Positions 35,870 to 42,528 of a stretch of 64,000 nt of DNA are shown one piece after another (within the stretch, counting starts at the first letter, position 1; each line of letters begins with the position of its first letter). A model generated the notes under the pieces. It ran no database searches. It was not told the DNA's origin and saw only the letters and a list, made by a program, of their open reading frames with translations. Source of the DNA: CAYLZO01 sp964387775 (lineage in GTDB: Bacteria; Chloroflexota; Anaerolineae; JAAYZQ01). The position numbers and the translations under genes are program-made. The stretch spans positions 1-64,000 of the forward strand of contig CAYLZO010000001.1 of NCBI GenBank assembly GCA_964387775.1, written 5' to 3'.

Positions 35870-36630
35870 TTCCCATCCTTGATCCAGGTGAGCAGGCGCA
35901 ACCCGCCCGCCCGCTTGATTTGGCGAAAGGTGGCACCCTGGCCCACCGAGAGCAGCACCCGCGCCGGATCGTCGACCACCGTGGCGCTCAGGGCGTCCAC
36001 GCCGGCGTCGAACAGGGCCGGGGCCAGGGGCGTGCTCGGCCCGAGGAGCAGGACAAAGGCGTCAGGCCGGCAGAGGGCCATCAACGCGTCGAAGGTGTGG
36101 TTGAGCAACGACGTGCCGGTCAGCGCGACCACGTCGGCCCGGGGCAAAACCTCGTCGGCCCGGTCGGCGGGCAGGTCGCCGGGCGCGGGCCGCAGTTCGA
36201 GCACCCAGCACTCGTCGGCTGCCTCGCGCACGCGGTCGAGAAAGGGAAAGTGGCCGACGATGGCCACCCGCTTGCCGGTGCCCCGCGCCAGAATGACGTC
36301 GGCGGCGTTGACCTCGCCCAGCGGCTTGTCATCCTCCGGCACCCGGTTGAGGCCCAGGAGGGCGTTGCAGGCCGCCATGCCGATGCTCGCTTCCAGGATG
36401 CGCTCCGAGCGTAGCAGCCCGGCCAGCTCCCGGCCACTGCGCCCCAGCAACCGCCCCGCCTCGACCACCGGCGGCCACGGCCCGCCCGTCTCGGCCCGCA
36501 GCGTCGAGGCCAGACCACAGCGGGGCGGATCGGCGTCCACCACGACAGCCGTCCAGAACGCCCCGACGAGGATCTGACGCACCGGGGCGTCCGACTCCAA
36601 GCTGTTCAGCAAATGAGAAATAGTTTCCAT
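35866..36630 (-). CDS. DUF364 putative heavy-metal-chelation protein
   Basis: A 254-aa protein of the DUF364/DUF4213 family. The N-terminal part has the enolase-like fold segments LVGAFWTAVVV and GLASTLR, and ASIGMAACNALL. The C-terminal Rossmann-like part holds VAIVGHFPFLDRVREAADEC, ADVVALTGTSLLNHTFDALM and LLLGPSTPL, the most conserved stretch of the family. ATG 36630 was selected over an upstream start because of GGGAGGCTCT. The family is linked with metal or molybdenum handling by genome context. Here it is coupled to xdhC by ATGA overlap. Confidence 0.88.
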   Translation of the reverse strand: METISHLLNSLESDAPVRQILVGAFWTAVVVDADPPRCGLASTLRAETGGPWPPVVEAGRLLGRSGRELAGLLRSERILEASIGMAACNALLGLNRVPEDDKPLGEVNAADVILARGTGKRVAIVGHFPFLDRVREAADECWVLELRPAPGDLPADRADEVLPRADVVALTGTSLLNHTFDALMALCRPDAFVLLLGPSTPLAPALFDAGVDALSATVVDDPARVLLSVGQGATFRQIKRAGGLRLLTWIKDGK

Positions 36631-36643
36631 AGAGCCTCCCACG

Positions 36644-36685
36644 TGATGCGTGATGCGTGAAACGTGAATCACGCATCACGCATCA
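36644..36685. repeat. perfect 17-bp palindrome between MoeA-like and DUF364 genes
   Basis: TGATGCGTGATGCGTGA and TCACGCATCACGCATCA around an eight-base loop. It contains the TGA stop of the MoeA-like gene. One arm recurs inside xdhC at 35411. Confidence 0.7.
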
Positions 36686-37681
36686 GGTAATGTCCCCGGC
36701 CCGCTCGGCGGCGGTGAGAAAGCCGCCCAGCCCCAGCGCCGCCACGTCCTCACGCGCCAGGCGGTCGCCCAGGAGCAGGCGGGGCAGCACCAGGTCGACG
36801 ACGTTGCGCTTGCGGCCCTTGGCGCACATGGCCAGAGTCCGGGGAAAATAGGCCAGGGCCAGCAGGTTTCCCGGCTCGACGGGCGCGCCGGAGAGGGCCG
36901 TCTTGGCGCCGGCCCGGCGCAGGGCACGCAACGTCGTGTCCTCGTCGTGGATGACCGACGTCTGCCCGGCGACGATGAGCAGGTCGGCGTCGGCCGCCAG
37001 CCGGGCGGCTGCCTGGGCAATGGCGGCCTCGTCCTGGTCCACGGCCTCGGCGGCGACGATCTCGGCGCCCAGGCGCTCCAGGCGGGCCTGCGTCGGCGGC
37101 AGGTACTCGTCGCGGGTCCGGTCCTGGGCTGCCGGCTCGGCGACAAAGAGCATCGCCACGCGGCGGCCCGGCTCAAAGGGCCGCACCTCGACCACGCCGG
37201 GCCGGGCGACGGCCATCTCCAGGGCGCGCTCCAGGTCGCGGCGGGCGACGGCGTAGGGCACGATCTTGAGGGTCGCCACGTTGTCGGTCTCCTGGTTCGG
37301 CCCGACGACGGTATGCTGGCGGCGGGTGGCCACGGCAAAACCGGGCAGGGTGTTGATGGCCAACAGGCGCCCGGCGTCCACTTCCAGCAGGCCGTCGACG
37401 GCCGCGCGCAGGTTGACGCGCCCGCCGTGGGCCCGCGTGTAGGACAGGTGCTCGGTTTGCATCGCCTCGGCCAGGGCCAGGGCCGCCTCGTCCTCGTGGA
37501 CGTCGCCGGGTTCCAGGACGGCGACGTCGACCGTGTCGCGGCCGGCCTCGGCGAGTTGGGCCAGGTGCTCGCCGGTCAGGCGGGTGCCTTTTCTGACGAC
37601 GCGCCGGCCGTCCTCGCCGGCGGCGTTGTGCAGCAGGATGGTGCCCGCGGCGCTGGCGATGGGTCGGGTTTCAAGTTGCAT
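36683..37681 (-). CDS. molybdopterin-binding (MoeA/CinA-type MPT domain) protein
   Basis: A 332-aa protein. The N-terminal half has a MoeA-like, partly conserved segment (RKGTRLTGEHLAQLAEAG, typical of the MoeA linker domain). The C-terminal half has an MPT-binding fold, with ADADLLIVAGQTSVIHDEDT and a following GAPVEPGNLLALAYF. The usual TTGGTS motif is replaced by VAGQTS. It heads the DUF364-xdhC-sufU unit and suggests delivery or modification of molybdenum cofactor. Its first 16 codons and ribosome site recur almost unchanged at the start of the gene at 38685. Confidence 0.8.
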   Translation of the reverse strand: MQLETRPIASAAGTILLHNAAGEDGRRVVRKGTRLTGEHLAQLAEAGRDTVDVAVLEPGDVHEDEAALALAEAMQTEHLSYTRAHGGRVNLRAAVDGLLEVDAGRLLAINTLPGFAVATRRQHTVVGPNQETDNVATLKIVPYAVARRDLERALEMAVARPGVVEVRPFEPGRRVAMLFVAEPAAQDRTRDEYLPPTQARLERLGAEIVAAEAVDQDEAAIAQAAARLAADADLLIVAGQTSVIHDEDTTLRALRRAGAKTALSGAPVEPGNLLALAYFPRTLAMCAKGRKRNVVDLVLPRLLLGDRLAREDVAALGLGGFLTAAERAGDIT

Positions 37682-37705
37682 AATCTCTCCTCAGTCACTC
37701 CCCAG

Positions 37706-38359
37706 TCAATCGATGCCGCTCAAGCGCCGGGCCAGCCGGCGTGCGGCGGATTCACAGTAAGTTCGAACGTCAGCCCAACGCACCGGTTTCAGGAGCCTGG
37801 GCATGGGTTGTTGCTCGGCATCCTCAAAATAGGCCAGAGCCCGGATGGCAATGGCGAGAAAGCTGGGCCGGTCGAAGTACTTGGTCGGCGCCAATTCCAA
37901 CAGCCGGTCGAGAGAGACGGTCTCTCGCAGGCAGTAGATGTCCACAAAGTCGCGCCGTGTGCCACGCGAGTTGATGGCGGCGAGTTTCATCAAGCCGATG
38001 TCCGTAGGCGAGGCGAGTTCTACGCCTCCATATTCGACGGTCGGCTCCAGCAATGGATGCGGCTGGTGGACAAAACTCACGTCTGTGCCAAAGAGTTGGG
38101 TGAACAACGCCCCATCCTGCTCCGACGCGATCTCGAAATCGCCGCTCCTATCCAGGAGCAGGCGAATCTGCTCGCGCTCCGGTGCCAGGAGACAGCGGGT
38201 TGGGCTGAACCAGTCGAGGTCGGTGGAGATGCGGTGCCCGATTTGCAGGGCCAGAGCCGTTCCGCCGGCCAGATAAAAGTCCTGCAGAAACCGTTGACGG
38301 CCTAGATAGTCGAGAGCCTGTCGGCAGCCGGCGGTGATGGCCTCCTCGTGCACGTTCAT
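37706..38359 (-). CDS. AbiEii/AbiGii-family nucleotidyltransferase toxin
   Basis: A 217-aa protein with the AbiEii signature: LAGGTALALQIGHRISTDLD, followed by W-F-S, where the GG and the Asp pair form the nucleotidyltransferase site. Later parts match TDIGLMKLAAINSRGTRRD and FVDIYCLRETVSLDRLL. Related toxins block growth by modifying tRNA or other targets with nucleotides, and some act in phage abortive infection. The upstream DUF6922-like gene overlaps by four bases (ATGA) and is the probable antitoxin. The pair interrupts the molybdenum gene group. Confidence 0.85.
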   Translation of the reverse strand: MNVHEEAITAGCRQALDYLGRQRFLQDFYLAGGTALALQIGHRISTDLDWFSPTRCLLAPEREQIRLLLDRSGDFEIASEQDGALFTQLFGTDVSFVHQPHPLLEPTVEYGGVELASPTDIGLMKLAAINSRGTRRDFVDIYCLRETVSLDRLLELAPTKYFDRPSFLAIAIRALAYFEDAEQQPMPRLLKPVRWADVRTYCESAARRLARRLSGID

Positions 38360-38685
38360 CTCTTCTCTGCTTTTCGAGCTTGGACTGCCCACTCGGGGGC
38401 AACGTAGGCCGTGATGCCCAGCGCCAGCCGCCAAAGTGCGAATGAGCGCTTGGACAGCAGGCGGAATCCGTGCTGGCGCACCCACTCTGCGACTCGTTCC
38501 TCACCGTAGGTGTCGAACAGCCAGCGGACCTGCGGCCAGGTGCCCCGCTCCAGCAGGCGCTCGATGATGACGCCGCTGTGGCGTTCCAGGTCCAGACTAT
38601 CGAAGGCGTACTCCGGAAAGAGCCAGGCGGAGGAAGCCGGAATGGTGCCAGCAGCGTTGGCGACAGATCGGATTTCAAGTCGCAT
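38356..38685 (-). CDS. DUF6922-like antitoxin, N-terminus shared with the MoeA-like gene
   Basis: A 109-aa protein with the DUF6922-type core: FPEYAFDSLDLERHSGVII, ERLLERGTWPQVRWLFDTYG and RLLSKRSFALWRLALGI. In other genomes this family stands just before AbiEii toxins, as here. Oddity: its first 16 residues (MRLEIRSVANAAGTIP) closely match the start of the MoeA-like protein (MQLETRPIASAAGTIL), and the DNA is alike from 38638 to 38697 versus 37638 to 37690. The start of one gene seems to have been copied onto the other. Confidence 0.7.
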   Translation of the reverse strand: MRLEIRSVANAAGTIPASSAWLFPEYAFDSLDLERHSGVIIERLLERGTWPQVRWLFDTYGEERVAEWVRQHGFRLLSKRSFALWRLALGITAYVAPEWAVQARKAEKR

Positions 38686-38718
38686 AAATGCTCCTCTCCA
38701 GAACAATGGATTTCGGGG

Positions 38719-39498
38719 CTATGATAGCAGAATGATACGCCGCCCGTCAACCTGAAAGACCTGCACGGGCACGCCATAGGTCGCCGAGAGCTTGTCGGCG
38801 GTCAGGGTCGCCGCCGCCGGGCCGGCGGCCAGCACCCGGCCGCCGCGCATCAGCACCGCGACGTCGGCCACCGAGGCGGCCAGGTTGGGGTCGTGGGTGG
38901 TCAGCACCAGGGTCACGCCCCCGGCGACCAGGCCGCGCATGATCTCCAGCAGGCGGCCCTGGTTGCTCAGGTCGAGGTGGGCCGTCGGCTCGTCCATGAG
39001 CAGCACCCGGGGCTGCTGGGCCAGGGCGCGGGCCACGGTGGCCAGTTGGCGCTCGCCGCCGCTGAGGTTGGGCAGCAGGCGGTGCTCCAGGCCGGCCAGG
39101 CCGGCCAGGCGCAGGGCCTCCAGGGCGACCTGGCGATCCGCCTCGCCCGGCATCTGAAGCGGGCCGAGGTAGGGCGCCCGGCCGAGCAGCACGTACTCCA
39201 GCACCGAAAAGTCAAAGGGGATGTGCTCGTCCTGGGGCACCAGGCCGACCAGCCGGCTCCGCTCGCGACGGGAGTAGCCGTCCTGGGGCCGGCCCGCCAG
39301 CCGGACGTCGCCGGCCTGGGGGCGCAGCACGCCCAGCAGCAGGCGCAGCAGCGTCGTCTTGCCCGAGCCGTTGGGTCCCAGGATGGCCGTCACGGCCCCT
39401 TCCGGGACCTCCAGCGACAGGTCGCGCAGCACGGCCCGCCCCGGCCCGTCATAACTAAACCAAACGCCGGCCAGCGAGAGAATGCTATCCCCACTCAT
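38719..39498 (-). CDS. FecE-type ABC transporter ATP-binding protein
   Basis: A 259-aa ATPase of a metal or cobalamin importer. Walker A GPNGSGKTT (about 38), Q-loop VPQDEHIPF, signature LSGGERQ, Walker B VLLMDEPT and H-loop TTHD are all intact. It works with the permease directly upstream and the lipoprotein receptor. Substrate in this class is ferric-siderophore, haem, cobalamin or molybdate/tungstate. The neighbouring molybdenum genes favour the last, as inference only. The start at 39498 avoids an upstream repeat. Confidence 0.92.
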   Translation of the reverse strand: MSGDSILSLAGVWFSYDGPGRAVLRDLSLEVPEGAVTAILGPNGSGKTTLLRLLLGVLRPQAGDVRLAGRPQDGYSRRERSRLVGLVPQDEHIPFDFSVLEYVLLGRAPYLGPLQMPGEADRQVALEALRLAGLAGLEHRLLPNLSGGERQLATVARALAQQPRVLLMDEPTAHLDLSNQGRLLEIMRGLVAGGVTLVLTTHDPNLAASVADVAVLMRGGRVLAAGPAAATLTADKLSATYGVPVQVFQVDGRRIILLS

Positions 39499-39505
39499 CG
39501 CTGCC

Positions 39506-39534
39506 CCAATCCCCAATCCCTAATACCCAATCCC
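39506..39534. repeat. CCAATCCC/TAATACCC repeat between transporter genes
   Basis: Run of CAATCCCC, CTAATACCC and CAATCCC words between the permease stop and the ATPase start; see also 204-231 and polA. Confidence 0.5.
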
Positions 39535-39535
39535 T

Positions 39536-40594
39536 TCACCGCTGCACCCGAATATTCCGGCTCAACATCATCACCAAAAAGAGCGCCGCACCAAAGAGGG
39601 AAGCCAGGATGCCGAGCGGGATCTCGCCGGGCAGCAGGGTGCGGGCCAAATCGTCGCAAATCAGGGCAAAGATGCCGCCCAGCAGCATCGAGGCCGGCAG
39701 CGAGCGCTGGGCGTCGGCCCCGGTAAAGCGCCGGGCGACGTGGGGGATGAGCAGGCCGATCCAGCCCACGATGCCGGCCACCGAGACGACGGCGGCCGTG
39801 GCGGCCACGGCGGCAACCAGCACCAGCGTCCGCTCGCGGCCCGGCGCGGCGCCCAGCGAAAAGCCGGTGTCGTCGTCGAGCGAGAGCAGGTTGAGCCGCC
39901 AGCGCATCAGGTAGACGACCACCAGCCCGGCCACGACGGCGGGCAGCAGGTAGAGCAGGTCGGGCCAGGTGACGCGCCACAGCCCGCCCAGCATCCAAAA
40001 GACGATGTCGGGCAGCTCGGTCAGCGGGTCGGCCAGGTACTTGAGCACGCCCACGCCGGCCGAAAAGAGGGCCGACACGGCGATGCCCGACAGCACCAGG
40101 CGCAGGATCCAGCCGCCGTAGCGGGCGCGGCGGGCCAGGGCGTAGGACAGGCCCAGGCCCAGGCAGGCAAAGAGGGTGGCCGCCCCCTCGGTCAGCAGCG
40201 GCGAGGCGCCCAGGGTTAGGATGCTCAGGGCCGCGCCAAAGGCTGCCCCCTGGGAGACGCCCAGAAAACCGGGCTCGACCAAGGGGTTGCGAAAGATCAT
40301 CTGCAAGACGGCCCCGGCGGCGGCCAGGGTCACGCCCAGCAGGGCGGCGCTGAGCACGCGGGGCAGCCGCAGGTTGAGCACCAGCCGCCGGGCCACCTCG
40401 TCCTGCCACAGCGTCGCCGGCGACATCCAGCCCGGCGCCGGGTAGCGCCCCACAAAGAGGGAGGCGAGCAGGACGAGGAGAAAGGCGGCGCTCAGCAGCA
40501 GGAAGGGCCGCCGGGCCAGCGCGGCCCGCACCGCAGCCACGCGGCGCGCCGACAGACCTCGGTCCGTGTCGAGCACGGGGCGGGCGACGCTCAC
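39536..40594 (-). CDS. FecCD-family ABC transporter permease
   Basis: A 352-aa inner-membrane protein with about ten transmembrane helices, of the BtuC/FecCD fold. The typical LRLPRVLSAALLGVTLAAAG and NPLVEPGFLGVSQGAAFGAA segments are seen, and a C-terminal IPHVARRFTGADAQRSLPAS before the last helices. It overlaps the receptor gene by four bases and precedes the ATPase, the usual order for metal-chelate importers. It would translocate the ligand delivered by the lipoprotein. Confidence 0.93.
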   Translation of the reverse strand: MSVARPVLDTDRGLSARRVAAVRAALARRPFLLLSAAFLLVLLASLFVGRYPAPGWMSPATLWQDEVARRLVLNLRLPRVLSAALLGVTLAAAGAVLQMIFRNPLVEPGFLGVSQGAAFGAALSILTLGASPLLTEGAATLFACLGLGLSYALARRARYGGWILRLVLSGIAVSALFSAGVGVLKYLADPLTELPDIVFWMLGGLWRVTWPDLLYLLPAVVAGLVVVYLMRWRLNLLSLDDDTGFSLGAAPGRERTLVLVAAVAATAAVVSVAGIVGWIGLLIPHVARRFTGADAQRSLPASMLLGGIFALICDDLARTLLPGEIPLGILASLFGAALFLVMMLSRNIRVQR

Positions 40595-41712
40595 TCGACG
40601 TCTCCACTGAGGGTGGGCAGGATCTGGGCCTCGACGGCAGCCTCGTCCATACCGTACATCTGGCTAAAGAACTCGACGACTTTCTGGCGCACGTCCAGGT
40701 CGGGGAAGCGGTCGGGGTGAATCTTGCCTGCTAGCCAGGTCACACCCAAGATCCAGCGCGGGTCGGGCTGGTCCCAGCTAAAGACGTCGGCCGGAAAGCC
40801 ATAGATCTCGCCCGCCTCCACGGCGCGGAGGGCCTGCCACTGGGCGTCGGCCGCCAACCGGTCCACGACCTCGGCCGAGTCGGCGCGGTAGTGGATGACG
40901 AATACCTTGTCCGGGTCCCAGGCCGCGATCTGTTCAAAATTGACCACGGTCCAGCCGCCGGCCCGGGCCGCCTCGCTCCAGATGGGGCGGCCGCCGGCCA
41001 GCTCGACCTCGGTGGTTTGGAGCCAGGAGGCCGAGGGCACTTCGAGGGCCACCTCGCCGCCCTGGTCACTGTACTGCACCAGCAACACGCCGGGCGTTTC
41101 GTCGGCCGGCAACGCCTGCACAGTGCCAACGATGTGGTCCAGGCGGGCCTGATAGTAGGCGCGGATCTCGCCTGCCCGCTCGTCGTTCTCCAGAAGTTGG
41201 CCGAGCGTGAGCACGTCGCGGAAATACTGGTCCGGCGTCTCCAGGTCGAGGTAGACGACGGGAATCTCCAGCTCCTCCAGGGACCGGCCCAGCGACTCGG
41301 CCATAAAGCTGCGCAGCAGGACGACGTCGGGATCGAGGGGCGCGATCTGCTCCGGACCGGCGTCGGGGGCCAGGATCGCCTTTTGGTCCCAGGCGGGGTC
41401 CACCAGCGAGACAAAGTCGCCCACCGGCTGGCGGCCGATTACGAGGGCGGCCAGCCGCTCGCTCGTCTCGGGAAAGAGGTAGAGGGTGTCGACGATGGTC
41501 AGGCTGCTCCGGCCGGCGACGACGATGCGCTCCGGCAGGGCTTTGAACTCGACCTCACGGCCCAGGGCGTCGGTGAGGGTCAGGCCCGCCGCCGGCTCGG
41601 TGGGCGGCGGCAGGGGCGAATCGGTCGGGGTCTGCGTGGGCGTGGGCCCACAGGCGCCCAGCAGCAGGCTAACCAGCAGGATGGCGGCGAGGAAAAACGA
41701 CGTGCGTCTCAT
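40591..41712 (-). CDS. ABC transporter substrate-binding lipoprotein (Fe/B12/Mo type)
   Basis: A 373-aa lipoprotein. The signal has lipobox L-G-A-C near residue 19, then a Pro/Thr linker. The TroA/FepB-like fold begins with LTLTDALGREVEFKALPERI and VAGRSSLTIVDTLYLFPE, and later has LDPDVVLLRSFM and WDPDKVFVIHYRAD. The first gene of the importer operon. ATG 41712 has AAAGGAGAG upstream. The metal ligand cannot be read from sequence. A PadR regulator lies just upstream on the same strand, separated by the palindrome at 41775. Confidence 0.88.
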   Translation of the reverse strand: MRRTSFFLAAILLVSLLLGACGPTPTQTPTDSPLPPPTEPAAGLTLTDALGREVEFKALPERIVVAGRSSLTIVDTLYLFPETSERLAALVIGRQPVGDFVSLVDPAWDQKAILAPDAGPEQIAPLDPDVVLLRSFMAESLGRSLEELEIPVVYLDLETPDQYFRDVLTLGQLLENDERAGEIRAYYQARLDHIVGTVQALPADETPGVLLVQYSDQGGEVALEVPSASWLQTTEVELAGGRPIWSEAARAGGWTVVNFEQIAAWDPDKVFVIHYRADSAEVVDRLAADAQWQALRAVEAGEIYGFPADVFSWDQPDPRWILGVTWLAGKIHPDRFPDLDVRQKVVEFFSQMYGMDEAAVEAQILPTLSGDVE

Positions 41713-41774
41713 GCAGCAAACTCTCCTTTTAGTCATTTTCTGTTCGATGCGGACTATGGTCTGCGTCGAGCGGG

Positions 41775-41801
41775 GTAGGGCAAGATTCAATCTTGCCCTA
41801 C
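41775..41801. repeat. perfect palindrome at the padR 3' end
   Basis: GTAGGGCAAGATT/AATCTTGCCCTAC around a C. It contains the TAG stop of the PadR gene and may terminate its transcript before the importer operon. Related: 7547-7573. Confidence 0.65.
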
Positions 41802-42319
41802 AATATCTCCAGGCAGCGGTCCAGCCAGTGGATGACGGCCTGGAGCTGACCCCGGCGGAATTCGAGCACGCAGCGGCGGAAGGCGTCCTCGGCCTCGGCG
41901 GCGAGTTGGTCAAAGCGGGCAACCTGCTCCCGGCAGACGGCCTGTTGGGCGGCAACCAGGTCCGCCAGGCCGTCGAGGGCCAGTCGCCGGAAAAAGTAGA
42001 GGCGGGCCAGGAACTCGACGCGGATGTGACGCAGGTAGGGCGTCGGCTGGCGAACCCAGGCCAGAAAGACGTCGCGGCCGTCCGGGGTCAGGTGGTAGAC
42101 CTTGCGCGCCGGGCGGTCGGGCTGGGGCTCGACCTGGGCCTCGACCAGGCCGGCCTCTTCCAACTGCTTGAGCTGGGCGTAGAGCTGGCTCAGCCCGATC
42201 TGCCACACCCGGCCCAGCTCGCGGCCAAACTCCTGGTGCAGCTCGTAGCCGTGGCGGGGCTGGAGCATGAGCAGTCCGAGCAAAACGGGTTGTGGTGAAG
42301 CTGCCGTATCCCGGGCCAA
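41798..42319 (-). CDS. PadR-family transcriptional regulator
   Basis: A 173-aa winged-helix repressor. The N-terminal PadR domain has VLLGLLMLQPRHGYELHQEF and GLSQLYAQLKQLEEAGLVEA, with Arg/Lys in the wing (PARKVYHLTPDGRDVF). The C-terminal VirulenceRegC-like helices allow dimerisation. A strong promoter and a TGTG-N6-CACA operator-like site lie just upstream, pointing to autoregulation, as is usual for PadR. The importer operon follows and is a likely target. The inducing ligand is unknown. Confidence 0.9.
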   Translation of the reverse strand: MARDTAASPQPVLLGLLMLQPRHGYELHQEFGRELGRVWQIGLSQLYAQLKQLEEAGLVEAQVEPQPDRPARKVYHLTPDGRDVFLAWVRQPTPYLRHIRVEFLARLYFFRRLALDGLADLVAAQQAVCREQVARFDQLAAEAEDAFRRCVLEFRRGQLQAVIHWLDRCLEIL

Positions 42320-42347
42320 GATGTCCCCCTCCTTTTCACGTCGTGGA

Positions 42348-42370
42348 TATTCACATTGTGAGTATACACA
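42348..42370 (-). promoter_or_regulatory. probable PadR operator
   Basis: ATATTCACATTGTGAG with TATACACA, containing TGTG-AGTATA-CACA at 42357-42370. It lies between the -10 box and the padR start, where a bound dimer would block transcription. Confidence 0.55.
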
Positions 42371-42398
42371 TTTTACCCCCGATGAGCCCCATTGTCAA
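42370..42398 (-). promoter_or_regulatory. sigma70-type promoter for padR
   Basis: On the minus strand TTGACA (42398-42393), 17-base spacer, TAAAAT (42375-42370). Confidence 0.85.
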
Positions 42399-42528
42399 AC
42401 TTGGAGGGAGAAAAGGGGATTTCGAAGCGAAGAAAAAAGCTGAATGAGGTCCACATCATTTCTTAACGGGATCTGAACATCTTTGTGGTACCCTGTGGGT
42501 GACAGAGACGAGCTACGAGGAGGTCAAA

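Noticed and set aside
42486..42494. TGGTACCCT as an extended -10 promoter for the GT39 gene.
   Set aside because: Only a partial -10 match and no -35 at normal spacing; too weak to annotate.
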